A stretch of DNA of 64,000 nt from Thermomicrobiales bacterium (GTDB lineage: Bacteria; Chloroflexota; Chloroflexia; Thermomicrobiales; UBA6265): NCBI GenBank assembly GCA_019637585.1, contig JAHBVL010000003.1:277827-341826 (forward strand), given 5' to 3'. Made by a program: the position numbers and the translations under genes. Shown in pieces: positions 16,804 to 26,281 of this stretch (within the stretch, counting starts at the first letter, position 1; every line of letters begins with the position of its first letter). The notes under the pieces were generated by a model that was given only the letters and a program-made list of their open reading frames with translations, was not told the origin of the DNA and did no database searches.

Positions 16804-18471
16804 TTATGGCGCGCTTCCGCCAGGCGCGGTTAGCCGGGGTGGCGAAACCGGCACGACGCCGCCATCCTGGATCGGCCATTCGGTGGTCAGGTTGAGGCCA
16901 TGAAGAAACGCGCGATCGTGCGACACGACGACCATCGGTCCCTGATACGCCGCCAGCGCCCCCTGCAACCGTTCGATTCCCGAGACGTCGAGGTGATTGG
17001 TCGGCTCGTCGAGCAACAACGCGTCGGCTCCCCCTCCCACCAGTTTCGCCAATTCCAACCGGAGCCGCTCGCCGTAGCTCAGGTTGACCACCTCTTTCAT
17101 GACATCCTGACCGGTAAAGAGGAACTGATCGAGCAACGCCCTGATGGCTGACTCTTCTCCGACCATCACCGTGCGCATTGCTTCCAGCACCGTCTGGCCG
17201 GCGGGCACTTCGGAACGCGTATGTTCCTGTTTCAGGTATCCCAGCTTCACGCCCGATCCAAGAACGACTTCGCCACTGCCTTGCCGCTCGCCGGCCAGAA
17301 TGCTCAGCAGCGTCGTCTTGCCGCTGCCGTTCGGTCCCGACAGCCAGGCTCTATCTCCGCCGTGCAGTTCAACATCCACGTCCTCGAGCACACGATTGCC
17401 GCTCAACTCGACGCTGAGACCGCGACCAGCCAGGATCAACCGGCGGTCGGACGAACCTGATCTCGCCATCCCGGCCAGATAGAGCGCGTTGTCATATGCC
17501 GGACGCTCGAGGCGCTGGTCGCCATCGAGATCGCGTTGCAGGCGCCGCTCCTGCACGATCGCCCGCCTGGCTGTTCCCTTGGCGATTTTCCGGATGGCGA
17601 AGTTGATCGTGCTGTTTTCCGTCCGCCGCGCCCGGTCCTTCAGCACGCGGATTTCGCGTTCGACTCGCTCGATCTTTTCCTGCTGATCGCGCCACGCCGC
17701 CATCTCCGCTTCCCGCTCCCGGCGGCGCGCCTCCTGAAAATCGCTGTAGCCACCCTGATAGATGGACAATTGATGGGTTCGCTCATCGAGAAACAGGATG
17801 CGACTGACCGTACGATCGAGGAATGCCCGATCGTGCGACACGATGATCGCCGCTTGGGGAGCACTCAGGATCCACTCCTCGAGCCAGGTCAGGGCAGGCA
17901 AATCGAGGTGATTCGTCGGTTCATCGAGGAGGAGAAGGTCGCTGCCGGAGAGCAATCGCGCCCCCAGAGCGACCCGGGTCTTTTCTCCACCGCTGAGCCC
18001 GGCGACCGGGCGATCCAGATCGAGCGCCTCGACACCCAACCCGGCGCAAATGCGGTCGATCGACGTTTGCACGCCATATCCACCCAGCGCTTCAAATCGT
18101 TCGAGCGCATCGCCATAGGCATCGAGTGCTTCCACGTCGCCAGGATCACACGACATCCGCGCGATCGCGTCGTCGAGATCTCGACCCGCCTCTTGCCATG
18201 CCTCCTGACCGGAAGTCAGGAGGTCGACAACCCGCGTAGACGCTGCTTCCTCGACTTGCTGGACCAGATATCCCACTTCGACGCCCGGTTCGAGGCGTAC
18301 CGATCCTTCGTCGGGCGTCTCCAGCCCGGCGATGATGCGCAGCAGCGTCGACTTGCCGGAACCGTTGGCTCCGACGAGACCGACCTTCTCTCCGGTCTTA
18401 ATGGAAAAGGTGATCTCCTCCAGCACCGGCCCATCCGGATACCGTTTCGAAATCTTATTGACATACAACAT
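16804..18471 (-). CDS. ABC-F family ATPase
   Basis: A 555-residue cytosolic protein with two ABC domains and no membrane segment. Domain 1 has Walker A GANGSGKST near 40 and signature LSGGEKTRVALG; domain 2 has GPNGSGKTT near 355 and signature LSYGERLRLELAK. Each has a LLLDEPTNHLD Walker B. The linker between them is long, charged and helical (about 230-310), as in ribosome-bound ABC-F factors. Members act on stalled ribosomes or protect them from antibiotics; which role applies here cannot be told. The start at 18471 (MLYVNKISKRY) is preferred over 18498. Confidence 0.88.
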   Translation of the reverse strand: MLYVNKISKRYPDGPVLEEITFSIKTGEKVGLVGANGSGKSTLLRIIAGLETPDEGSVRLEPGVEVGYLVQQVEEAASTRVVDLLTSGQEAWQEAGRDLDDAIARMSCDPGDVEALDAYGDALERFEALGGYGVQTSIDRICAGLGVEALDLDRPVAGLSGGEKTRVALGARLLSGSDLLLLDEPTNHLDLPALTWLEEWILSAPQAAIIVSHDRAFLDRTVSRILFLDERTHQLSIYQGGYSDFQEARRREREAEMAAWRDQQEKIERVEREIRVLKDRARRTENSTINFAIRKIAKGTARRAIVQERRLQRDLDGDQRLERPAYDNALYLAGMARSGSSDRRLILAGRGLSVELSGNRVLEDVDVELHGGDRAWLSGPNGSGKTTLLSILAGERQGSGEVVLGSGVKLGYLKQEHTRSEVPAGQTVLEAMRTVMVGEESAIRALLDQFLFTGQDVMKEVVNLSYGERLRLELAKLVGGGADALLLDEPTNHLDVSGIERLQGALAAYQGPMVVVSHDRAFLHGLNLTTEWPIQDGGVVPVSPPRLTAPGGSAP

Positions 18472-18816
18472 CAGGAAACCCCGTGTCTTTGCGCCCATCG
18501 CGGCACGACACGGAAACGGCAGATTACATGTGATGAGATTTGAGGGAAATCCGAATCAGGGAACTGCCATGTCGCATCGAAACCGCAGACCGGCGCCGCG
18601 AGCCTGGCTCGCTAGCGAAAACATCTGCATCTGGTTTCTTATCGACGCACCGGCGGACCTCCTGATAGACCGGCCACGAGCCTATCAAGCGCCGATGCTT
18701 CTGTCAACTCAATTCGAGCTTCAGGCGGCGAAAACGAACCAACAACGTAGTCCCCGGCCCTGTGCTGTGCCGGCGGTCGCAATCGCAACGATGCGGCCTT
18801 CCGGTCCCGTTCCGGA
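18472..18816. other. Spacer without a recognisable gene
   Basis: About 345 bp lie between the start of the ABC-F gene and the end of the HerA-like gene, both on the minus strand. No plausible frame, repeat or strong hairpin was seen. It presumably holds the ABC-F promoter. Confidence 0.5.
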
Positions 18817-20328
18817 CTACCGCTTCAGTGACCCCAAAATCCCCCGCGACAACGCCCGCCCAATCTCGCGACCGAAGGTCGAGGCGGCGTCGCCGAGGAA
18901 CTCGTCGAGCGGATCCTTCTTCTTGCTGCTCTTGCTGGTCGAGCGTTTGGCGGCTTCCCGTTCCAGCTTCTCCCGCTCTTTTTCCAGCTGCGCGCGTTCC
19001 TTCTCGAACTCCTGACGCTGGCGTTCGGCCTCGGCCTCCACATCCGCCTGAGCGATCCGTCCCTGCAGGATCTCGTAGGCGCTTTCCCGCTCGATCCGCA
19101 CGTCATACTTGCCGGCCACCGGCGACGCGGCCATCACCGCCCCCCGCTCCTCAGCCGAAATCGGACCGATTCGGCTGCGCGGCGGGATGATGAATGCCCG
19201 CTCCACCACGCTCGGCGCTCCCGATTCATCGAGGAATGACACCAACGCTTCGCCAACGCCCAGCAGGGTCACCACCTCCTGCGTGTCGAACGCCTCGTTC
19301 GGGCGAAATGTCTCGGCCACGGCCCGGATCGACTTCTGGTCGCGGGGCGTATAGGCGCGCAACGCGTGCTGCACGCGATTGCCAAGTTGCCCCAGCACAA
19401 CGTCCGGAATGTCGATTGGCATCTGCGTGATGAAATAGACGCCGATTCCCTTCGAACGAATCAATCGCACCACCTGCTGGATGCGGTCACCCAGCGCTTT
19501 GGGCATGTTGTCGAAGAGGAGATGCGCTTCGTCGAAGAAAAACGCCAGGATCGGCTTGTCCGGATCGCCGACCTCGGGCAGATTCTCGAACAGCTCGGAG
19601 AGCATCCAGAGCAGAAATGTTCCATATGCCAGCGGCTCGTGAAAAAGGCGTTCCGCAGCCAGGATGTTGATGTAGCCCCGGCCATCCGGGGCTATCCGAA
19701 TGAAGTCGTTCAGGTCGAGCGCCGGTTCGCCAAAGAGTGAACTCGCGCCCGACTGTTCCAGCGTGAGCACCCCTCGCTGAATCGCACCGATCGACTGCGT
19801 GGAGACCGCACCATAATCGACGGTGATCGATTTGCGATTTTCTCCAACCTCATTGAGCAACGCCCGCAAATCCTGCAGGTCGACAAGCGGCAGTTTCTGG
19901 TCGTCCGCGTAGGCGAACGCAACCTGCAGCACGCCGGTTTGCGTGTCGTTCAGACTGAGCAGGCGGGCTAGCAGGAGCGGTCCCATTTCAGAAATCGTCG
20001 CCCGGACCGGGTGTCCCAGCTCACCGTAGACATCCCAGAACATCACTGGCGCCGCGACCGGTTCCAGCGGCGGCAGACCGAGCATCTCCAGCCGATCATC
20101 GACCCTGCTGTTTCCCCCACCCGACGCCGCGAGGCCCGCCACATCACCCTTGATATCCGCCACGAAAACCGGCACGCCGTTCTCGCTGAATTTCTCGATG
20201 ATCGACTGGATGGTCACCGTTTTGCCGGTACCGGTCGCGCCAGTGACAACGCCGTGCCGATTGGCCATCTCGGGCAGGAGGCAAAGATCGAGATCGCCGG
20301 ATCTGGCGATGAGAAGCGGTTCGGCCAT
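18817..20328 (-). CDS. HerA-like C-terminal ATPase, DUF853 (YjgR) family
   Basis: A 503-residue P-loop ATPase. Walker A is TGATGTGKTVT near 30, Walker B is ILAFFFDEAHLLFDNMPK near 265, and the arginine-finger region includes IGVYFITQMPIDIPDVVLGQLGNRVQHALRAYTPRDQK. The C-terminal 70 residues are a charged coiled coil (EAEAERQRQEFEKERAQLEKERE) followed by a lysine-rich patch. The family resembles the HerA/FtsK motors but its role is not established. The start at 20328 (MAEPLLIARSG) is chosen because the upstream extension looks non-coding. Confidence 0.85.
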   Translation of the reverse strand: MAEPLLIARSGDLDLCLLPEMANRHGVVTGATGTGKTVTIQSIIEKFSENGVPVFVADIKGDVAGLAASGGGNSRVDDRLEMLGLPPLEPVAAPVMFWDVYGELGHPVRATISEMGPLLLARLLSLNDTQTGVLQVAFAYADDQKLPLVDLQDLRALLNEVGENRKSITVDYGAVSTQSIGAIQRGVLTLEQSGASSLFGEPALDLNDFIRIAPDGRGYINILAAERLFHEPLAYGTFLLWMLSELFENLPEVGDPDKPILAFFFDEAHLLFDNMPKALGDRIQQVVRLIRSKGIGVYFITQMPIDIPDVVLGQLGNRVQHALRAYTPRDQKSIRAVAETFRPNEAFDTQEVVTLLGVGEALVSFLDESGAPSVVERAFIIPPRSRIGPISAEERGAVMAASPVAGKYDVRIERESAYEILQGRIAQADVEAEAERQRQEFEKERAQLEKEREKLEREAAKRSTSKSSKKKDPLDEFLGDAASTFGREIGRALSRGILGSLKR

Positions 20329-20486
20329 GCGGTGCGATACCCCTGTTGATGTCGATAGGTCGAATTCGTCACCAGAGACTATAGCCGAGCGGCAACGAAT
20401 CCCACGTTCTGCGCTGGTCTCACCCAATGTCCTGAGGCTCACGATGGCATCATTGGGCAGGCCACAGACCAGTATGGAGACGCATC

Positions 20487-20768
20487 ATGGCTGTCACGCT
20501 GACTCCTCAGATAGAAGAAATCATCCGCAAAAAGCTCGAAGCCGGGCAGGACAGCAACGCCAGCGAGCTTGTCGGCGAGGCTGTGCGCCAACTGGACGCC
20601 CGCGAGCGGCAGATCGAACAACTCCGCGCGGCGCTCCAGGTCGGAATTGACCAACTCGATCGCGGCGAGGGAATCCTGTGGACTTCCACCACGATGGCCG
20701 AAATCATGCGGGAGGCGGAAGAGGAAGACCGAATAGGTCTGCCAATCAAAGACGATGTCAAACCGTAG
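20487..20768 (+). CDS. ParD-like antitoxin, module 1
   Basis: A 93-residue protein of the ParD antitoxin type. The N-terminal ribbon-helix-helix is MAVTLTPQIEEIIRKKLEAG followed by ASELVGEAVRQLDARE, and an acidic C-terminal tail would wrap the toxin. GGAGACG precedes the ATG. The last 14 bases overlap the start of the toxin gene. The module is duplicated directly downstream; the two antitoxins share most residues of the first 60. An inverted repeat CCCAATG/CATTGGG (20423-20457) lies upstream and may be an operator. Confidence 0.82.
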   Translation: MAVTLTPQIEEIIRKKLEAGQDSNASELVGEAVRQLDARERQIEQLRAALQVGIDQLDRGEGILWTSTTMAEIMREAEEEDRIGLPIKDDVKP

Positions 20769-21420
20769 GCTTCGAGTTTCTCCTGAAGCCCGGCAAGACA
20801 TCCGACACGCTTTGCGCTACACGCGCGACGTGTGGGGCAAAGACCAATACATCGAGTACGCCAGGCGTTTGAAAGAAGCCATCGAACTGCTTCGCCAGTT
20901 CCCTGGGCTTGGCCGGACCTCGAATCCCCATCTTTCCGACATACGCATGCTTCCGGTGGGCGAGCATCTTGTCTTCTACCGATACGACGGCGACACAATC
21001 GAAATTGCGCGTGTGCTGCACAACAGGATGGATACCAGGAGCCGCATCACAAGTGAGTCTGAATACGGTCATCATGCCCCCCGGCATCGTCCCCGGTGTC
21101 ATACTTCAGGAAGTCACAAATCAACACGGAGACGCATCATGGCTGTAACACTGACTCCTCAGATAGAAGAAATCATCCGCAAGAAGATCGAAGCCGGGCA
21201 GTACAGCGACGCCAGCGAGCTTGTCGGCGAGGCCGTACGCCAGCTGGACGCCCGGGATCAGAAGCTGGAGCGGCTCCGGGCTGCGCTCCAGAGCGGCATC
21301 GACCAGGCCGATCGCGGCGAGTTGATTCCGTGGACCCCAGACCTCATGGACCGACTAGAGCGCGAGGCGGAAGAAATGGTCCGATTGGGAACACCCATCA
21401 AACCCGATGTCCAGCCGTAA
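20755..21420 (+). CDS. ParE-like toxin, module 1, continuing in frame into the ParD of module 2
   Basis: The first 100 or so residues are a RelE/ParE-superfamily toxin (RVSPEARQDIRHALRYTRDVWG, GRTSNPHLSDIRMLPVGEHLVFYRYDGDTIEIARVLHNRMD). The equivalent toxin of module 2 stops a few residues after HNRMDAGSHI. Here the stop is absent and the frame continues through a 27-residue His- and Arg-rich linker into the complete second ParD, giving 221 residues. ParE toxins poison gyrase. The frame may yield a toxin-antitoxin fusion, a toxin with a tail, or both products through restart at 21139. Confidence 0.75.
   Translation: MSNRRLRVSPEARQDIRHALRYTRDVWGKDQYIEYARRLKEAIELLRQFPGLGRTSNPHLSDIRMLPVGEHLVFYRYDGDTIEIARVLHNRMDTRSRITSESEYGHHAPRHRPRCHTSGSHKSTRRRIMAVTLTPQIEEIIRKKIEAGQYSDASELVGEAVRQLDARDQKLERLRAALQSGIDQADRGELIPWTPDLMDRLEREAEEMVRLGTPIKPDVQP
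21139..21420 (+). CDS. ParD-like antitoxin, module 2 (internal start in the toxin frame)
   Basis: A 93-residue ParD paralogue starting at an ATG preceded by ACGGAGACGCATC, the same ribosome site as module 1. It begins MAVTLTPQIEEIIRKKIEAGQYSDASELVGEAVRQLD, almost identical to module 1, and diverges in the toxin-binding tail (ELIPWTPDLMDRLEREAEEM). It overlaps the next toxin gene by 14 bases. It is in frame with the upstream toxin, so it can exist both free and as the C-terminal half of a fusion. Confidence 0.75.
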   Translation: MAVTLTPQIEEIIRKKIEAGQYSDASELVGEAVRQLDARDQKLERLRAALQSGIDQADRGELIPWTPDLMDRLEREAEEMVRLGTPIKPDVQP

Positions 21421-21715
21421 CGTCGACCTCTCAGAAGATGCAGAGAGCGACATCAGACACGTTCTCGCATACACGCAGAAGGTCTGGGGACCGGAACAGC
21501 GGAGGCGCTATCGCCGTCAAATCGACGGTGCTCTCGAGCGGCTTGCGCAATTTCCCGAGTCGGGAGAATCGGTCGATGGCTTCGGCATCGACTTGAGAAG
21601 AACGCCTGTCGGACAGCATTCCATCTACTATCGGGATTCCGGCGAAACAATCGAGGTCCTTCGAGTCCTGCACAACAGGATGGATGCCGGTTCCCATATC
21701 ACCATCGACCCCTGA
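21407..21715 (+). CDS. ParE-like toxin, module 2
   Basis: A 102-residue RelE/ParE-superfamily toxin. It shares the layout LSEDAESDIRHVLAYTQKVWGPEQRRRY, ALERLAQFPESGE, and RRTPVGQHSIYYRDSGETIEVLRVLHNRMDAG with module 1 and ends normally eight residues after HNRMD. The start overlaps the end of the module 2 antitoxin. The divergence of the two toxins (roughly half identical by eye) suggests an old duplication with possibly separate pairing. Confidence 0.8.
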   Translation: MSSRNVDLSEDAESDIRHVLAYTQKVWGPEQRRRYRRQIDGALERLAQFPESGESVDGFGIDLRRTPVGQHSIYYRDSGETIEVLRVLHNRMDAGSHITIDP

Positions 21716-21861
21716 CCGGGGTCACTGCCTCGCACCACGTTGTCACGCGGTTGATACCCTGTCCAACACACCGTTGGCACTTTGCAACGACCTGAACCCG
21801 ACCATGTGATCAGGCGCCCGGACGATCGGGTTCGCGACGACGCTCATCGGGGAGGTCGGCC

Positions 21862-23430
21862 ATGGTCACCAATTCGCTCCACTCCTCCCGGACAGCCGGG
21901 AGCGCTGGCATCCTGCAGCGCATCGACACAGGCGGGCTCCTCAAAATCCTCGGGGCCATTGCCGTTCCGGCGGTAACCGGACTCGCAATGGCGTTTGCCA
22001 TGCCTCGCGGCCCGGTGACCGCCAACGACGCCCTGCTCCTTATGGTTTCGGCGTTTCTCGCCGGTATCGTTGCGGGATATCTGATGCGATCGCGATGGGC
22101 ATTCATCGTTGGGCCAGCCGCACACATCGTTGCCTTCGAGTTGGGACGGATCGACGCGGCGGGCCCCACCGTCGACAGCATTCACCTCGGTTCGACCTTC
22201 GGCATCCTCGCCTTCCTTTCCAGCCGGGGCGTGTTCATTGTGCTGGCGCTGCTGCCCTTGGTCATCGGCGCAGCCTATGGACTGGTCGCCGCCAGATTCC
22301 GATTCGGGGGAGGCTCAGAAACGATCAGCGGCAGGCGCCACTGGGCGGGGCGACTGGCGCTCGGCGTTCCCACGCTCCTCCTGGTTGCTCTGGCCGCCTG
22401 GATCGCCATGCCCGCTTCGACTCCAGCCCTCTCCAGTCCAACTGGCGAACCGGTCGACGGCGGTATTGCCGAACTGACGTCGGTGAACATCGGCGGCGTC
22501 GATCAGTGGTTGGAGATCAGGGGAGCGAATGAGGATCTTCCCGTGCTCCTCTACCTGAGCGGCGGTCCCGGTCAAAGCGATCTGGCGCTCTCCCGCGCGC
22601 TGCTTACCGACCTGACCACCGACTTCATCGTCGTCGGCTGGGACCAGCGCGGCACCGGCAAGTCGTACGCCGCATTCGACCCCGACATGATCACGCCCGA
22701 AGTCGCCATTGCCGACACCATCGATGTCACCAACTACCTGCGCGAGCGATTCGACGAAGAGAAGATCTATCTCATGGGCGAGTCGTGGGGATCACTCCTC
22801 GGCGTGATGGTTGTCGACGAGCGCCCCGACCTCTTCTACGCCTACATCGGCAGCGGTCAAATGGTCGATCCGAAAGCGACCGACCAGCGCATCTACGCCG
22901 ATCTGCTCGCCGAAGCCAGGCGCCGGGGCGATGATGGTCTGGTCGAGCAGCTGGAAGGGTTCGGACCGCCGCCATACGACGATCTCTGGGCATACGGCGT
23001 GATCATGCAGCACTATCCGTTGATCGAAGGGGACTACGACCCGCCACAAGCCTATCTCGACCGAGGGGAGGAATCGGGGGTCGGATTCTGGGGCATCATG
23101 GGCAGCGAATACACCCCCATCGACAAAGTCAACGTCCTGCGCGGGTTGATCGATGTCTTCGCCGTCATGTATCCGCAGCTGCAGGAGATCGACTTCCGGG
23201 TCGATATCCCCACGCTCGATGTGCCGGTCTATCTCTTCGACGGTGAGCACGAGCTGGCCGGACGGCGCGATCTCGCCCACGAATGGTTCGATCTTCTGCA
23301 AGCGCCGGACAAAGCGATGTTCACCTTCCCCGACGCCGGGCACGCCGTCGCCTTCGAACATGCCGACGACCTGCATCGGGTGCTGGTCGAAGAGATTCTG
23401 CCAGCGACCTATCCGGATCAGACAAGCTGA
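21862..23430 (+). CDS. Membrane-anchored alpha/beta hydrolase, proline iminopeptidase-like (S33)
   Basis: A 522-residue protein in two parts. Residues 1-190 hold about five hydrophobic segments. From about 200 to the end is an alpha/beta hydrolase with an LSGGPGQSD oxyanion motif, GWDQRGTGKS, the nucleophile elbow MGESWGSLLG, and a late Asp and His (FDGEHE, DAGHAVAF). The GGPG and DQRG pair is typical of S33 aminopeptidases and related esterases. The catalytic part probably faces the outside. The substrate is unknown, and the fused membrane domain is uncommon for the family. Confidence 0.8.
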   Translation: MVTNSLHSSRTAGSAGILQRIDTGGLLKILGAIAVPAVTGLAMAFAMPRGPVTANDALLLMVSAFLAGIVAGYLMRSRWAFIVGPAAHIVAFELGRIDAAGPTVDSIHLGSTFGILAFLSSRGVFIVLALLPLVIGAAYGLVAARFRFGGGSETISGRRHWAGRLALGVPTLLLVALAAWIAMPASTPALSSPTGEPVDGGIAELTSVNIGGVDQWLEIRGANEDLPVLLYLSGGPGQSDLALSRALLTDLTTDFIVVGWDQRGTGKSYAAFDPDMITPEVAIADTIDVTNYLRERFDEEKIYLMGESWGSLLGVMVVDERPDLFYAYIGSGQMVDPKATDQRIYADLLAEARRRGDDGLVEQLEGFGPPPYDDLWAYGVIMQHYPLIEGDYDPPQAYLDRGEESGVGFWGIMGSEYTPIDKVNVLRGLIDVFAVMYPQLQEIDFRVDIPTLDVPVYLFDGEHELAGRRDLAHEWFDLLQAPDKAMFTFPDAGHAVAFEHADDLHRVLVEEILPATYPDQTS

Positions 23431-23439
23431 CCGGCCAGG

Positions 23440-25341
23440 TTAGCCATCTCGACGGAGCCAGACCTCCATCCGGCCTGGCTCCCGGTTCGCCCAGAGGAAA
23501 TAGGGAATCAACGTGATATCGGCGGGCGCCACGCCCGCCGATTCGTCGTCATCGGCGAGAACATAGAGCTGGTCATTCCAATGGCCGGCAAGCGGCGAGA
23601 TCGACGCGGTTGCGCGTAAGACGGTCGTCCTGCCCAGCTGACCATCGACCTGCTCCGTCTTGAAGGCACTCGCCGGTCCGACGATCACGTCCCGAGGATC
23701 GATGTCCGGGTTGTCCGCCTGCTCCAGGCAGTAGAGCAGCGGTCCTCGCATTGCCGCCACCCGGCCAGCGTTCTCGAAGAGGTAGGGATGTGCCCTCACC
23801 TGCCTTGGCGGCATCGGCAGATCGATTTCGACCACGTCGCCAGCCTTCCATATTCTCCGAATATCGACATAGCAACCGGGCGCCCAACGATCAGACTGTG
23901 TCGTGCCATTGACGCGAACCGGTACCGGCTCGGCGACCCACCCCGGTACACGTAGATAGACCGAAAAGAGGCCTTCGCCATTGACTTCCACGCGGACCTT
24001 GCCATCCCAGGGATAGTCGGTTTCGACATTCAGGCGGACAACGCGACCACCAGAGAGCGCCAGGTCGATCTCACTCCGCGCATAGAGATGGAGCCAGACG
24101 CCTTCGTCCGACGTCGTCGCCAGGTAGCCACCGATCGATGCCAGCGTGCGGGCCAGATTGGGTGGACAGCACGCACAGTCGAACCATGGCTCGCGGCGAT
24201 GCGTTCCATCGTCGGCCAGGGGGTTCTGATAGAAGTAAAGATCGCCGCTCAGTGAGATGCCCGGCAGCATCGCGTTGTAGAGCGTCGTTTCGATCAGGTC
24301 GGCGTATTTCGCTTCGCCGGTCATCAACAGCATCCGCCAGTTCCACATGATGCTGCCGATCGCGGCGCAGCTCTCGGTGTATGCCCGCAGGTTGCCGAGC
24401 TCGAAATCACGGCCAAACGCCTCACCGTCCCAACGAGAACCGATGCCGCTGGAAACATAGATGCGCCGGGTGACCATGTTCTCCCAAAGACGGTTGAGCG
24501 CCGCCAGAATCGACTCGTCCCCGGATTCTGCGTAGATATCCGCAGCGCCAGCGGTCAGGTAGACCTGCCGCACCGCATGACCAACCACAGCCGTCGCCTC
24601 GCGAAAAGGAACGTGGTCCTGGTGGTACTCGTCACCACCGACCAACCCGTGGCCACGAGCGTCGAGGAAGTACAGTGCCTGGTCGATGTACCGGCGGTTG
24701 CCGGTCGCCCTCCCTAGCTCGACCAGCGCCATCTCCACTTCCTCATGCCCGTCCGTGCCGGGGGTCTTTCCCTCCTCGGCCGGGCCGAAGGTGTCGCAGA
24801 TCAGATCCGCAAACCTACAGCAGATGTCCAGCAACGTCAGTTTGCCGGTCGCACGGAAGTGGGCGACGCCAGCCTGGAAGAGATGACCCGCGCAGTAGAG
24901 TTCGTGGGTGACAGTCAAGTTCGTCCAGCGCTTGTCGAGCTGCCCGACGGTGTAGAAGTTGTCCAGGTAGCCATCCGGCAACTGTGCGTCGCCGACGATC
25001 TGGATAACGTTGTCGACCAGTGCGTCGAGCTCAGGATCATGGTCGACGGCGAGCGTCCAGGAAGCCGCCTCCAACCACTTATACACATCGGTATCGTTGA
25101 AATAACGTCCATAGAACGGGCCGTCGAGTTTGCCGGCGGCACGGCGGAAATTGTCGAGACGCTGACTCGATTCGAGGAGGGCGTGTTGCTCCGGCACGGT
25201 GTGCTCCGTCGTCATTCGCCGCCTGGGTTCCCAAACTGAATCCGAGAGGCGCACGTCGCCAACAGCAAGTGGACGCAACATGGCAAAAGGACTCTCGGAC
25301 GTGTCGACGACCACAGCCCTGGTCCGCACCTTTGCTGTCAT
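23440..25341 (-). CDS. Beta-L-arabinofuranosidase, GH127 (DUF1680)
   Basis: A 633-residue retaining glycoside hydrolase. GH127 uses a zinc-bound cysteine nucleophile, and the cysteine cluster is seen in WFDCACCPPNLARTLASIGGYL near 390. The acidic partner region is DGHEEVEMALVELGRATGNRRYI, and LPDGYLDNFYT lies near 130. No signal peptide is visible, so it probably acts on oligosaccharides already imported. It is the first gene after the LacI-controlled sugar transporter on the same strand and likely the catabolic enzyme of that operon. Confidence 0.87.
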   Translation of the reverse strand: MTAKVRTRAVVVDTSESPFAMLRPLAVGDVRLSDSVWEPRRRMTTEHTVPEQHALLESSQRLDNFRRAAGKLDGPFYGRYFNDTDVYKWLEAASWTLAVDHDPELDALVDNVIQIVGDAQLPDGYLDNFYTVGQLDKRWTNLTVTHELYCAGHLFQAGVAHFRATGKLTLLDICCRFADLICDTFGPAEEGKTPGTDGHEEVEMALVELGRATGNRRYIDQALYFLDARGHGLVGGDEYHQDHVPFREATAVVGHAVRQVYLTAGAADIYAESGDESILAALNRLWENMVTRRIYVSSGIGSRWDGEAFGRDFELGNLRAYTESCAAIGSIMWNWRMLLMTGEAKYADLIETTLYNAMLPGISLSGDLYFYQNPLADDGTHRREPWFDCACCPPNLARTLASIGGYLATTSDEGVWLHLYARSEIDLALSGGRVVRLNVETDYPWDGKVRVEVNGEGLFSVYLRVPGWVAEPVPVRVNGTTQSDRWAPGCYVDIRRIWKAGDVVEIDLPMPPRQVRAHPYLFENAGRVAAMRGPLLYCLEQADNPDIDPRDVIVGPASAFKTEQVDGQLGRTTVLRATASISPLAGHWNDQLYVLADDDESAGVAPADITLIPYFLWANREPGRMEVWLRRDG

Positions 25342-25394
25342 GGAAACCTCCTCGGCCTGAGACGGCGGCTCAGGTCAACTGACGAAGCGAGCGA

Positions 25395-26279
25395 TCAACC
25401 CTTGACGCCGGTAAGAACGACCCCGTGCACAAAATAACGCTGGGCGGCGATAAAGACGGCGATGGTCGGCAGGATCATCATCGTCGAAGCCGCCATCAGG
25501 TATGCGTATTGAGACGAGAAGTTCCCCTGGAAGAGAGAGAGCCCAAGGGAAACGGTGTACTTCTCGGGAGAAGTGATGTAGATCAACGGTGCCAGGAAGT
25601 CGTTCCATGTATCGAGGAAGACGAACACCGCCACGACGGCCAGCGCCGGCTTCGAAAGCGGCAGCACGATCTGCCAGAAAATGCGGAACTCCGATGCGCC
25701 GTCCAGTTTTGCGGCGTCCGAGAGGTCGCGCGGGATCGAGCGAAAGAACTGGCGCAGCAGGAAAATGAAGAAAACGCTCCCGCCAAACCAGTTGGGAACG
25801 ATCAGCGGCAGCCACGTGTCGATCCACTCCAGTTCCCGGAAAACAATGAAACGCGGAATCATCAATACGGTGAACGGAAGCATGAGCGTGCTGAGCAGGA
25901 TCATGAAGATCAGGTCCCGTCCCGGAAAGCGCAATCTGGCGAATCCATATGCAGCCATTGACGCCGTCAGCAGGACGCCGGCGATGTTCAGGCCGGCGAT
26001 GATCAGCGTATTCGCTGCATAGCGTCCGAATGGATAGACGGTCGTCGATTCACGAAAGTTGGACCAGACGAAGGGATTCGGAATCCATTGCGGCGGATAC
26101 TCGAAGATCTGGGACTGCTCTTTGAGCGCCGTACTCACGAGCCATGCCAGAGGCGCCAGCAAGACGATGGTCATGAGCACCAGTACGAGCAAGGTCAGCA
26201 AGCGTTCAGCTCGGGCCACCAGGTGCGTACTTCCCTTGCCGGTGGTTTGAAGCGCCGAGTCCTGGACCGAAACGGCCAT
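25395..26279 (-). CDS. Carbohydrate ABC transporter permease, MalG type
   Basis: A 294-residue inner-membrane permease with six hydrophobic segments. The EAA-type cytoplasmic loop with its conserved glycine is DLSDAAKLDGASEFRIFWQIVLPLSKPAL near 190-215, where it meets the ATPase. The start at 26279 directly follows the stop of the MalF-type partner. The frame is open to 26525, but that part lies inside the partner gene in another frame. It belongs to the CUT1 family of sugar importers. Confidence 0.92.
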   Translation of the reverse strand: MAVSVQDSALQTTGKGSTHLVARAERLLTLLVLVLMTIVLLAPLAWLVSTALKEQSQIFEYPPQWIPNPFVWSNFRESTTVYPFGRYAANTLIIAGLNIAGVLLTASMAAYGFARLRFPGRDLIFMILLSTLMLPFTVLMIPRFIVFRELEWIDTWLPLIVPNWFGGSVFFIFLLRQFFRSIPRDLSDAAKLDGASEFRIFWQIVLPLSKPALAVVAVFVFLDTWNDFLAPLIYITSPEKYTVSLGLSLFQGNFSSQYAYLMAASTMMILPTIAVFIAAQRYFVHGVVLTGVKG

Positions 26280-26281
26280 GT

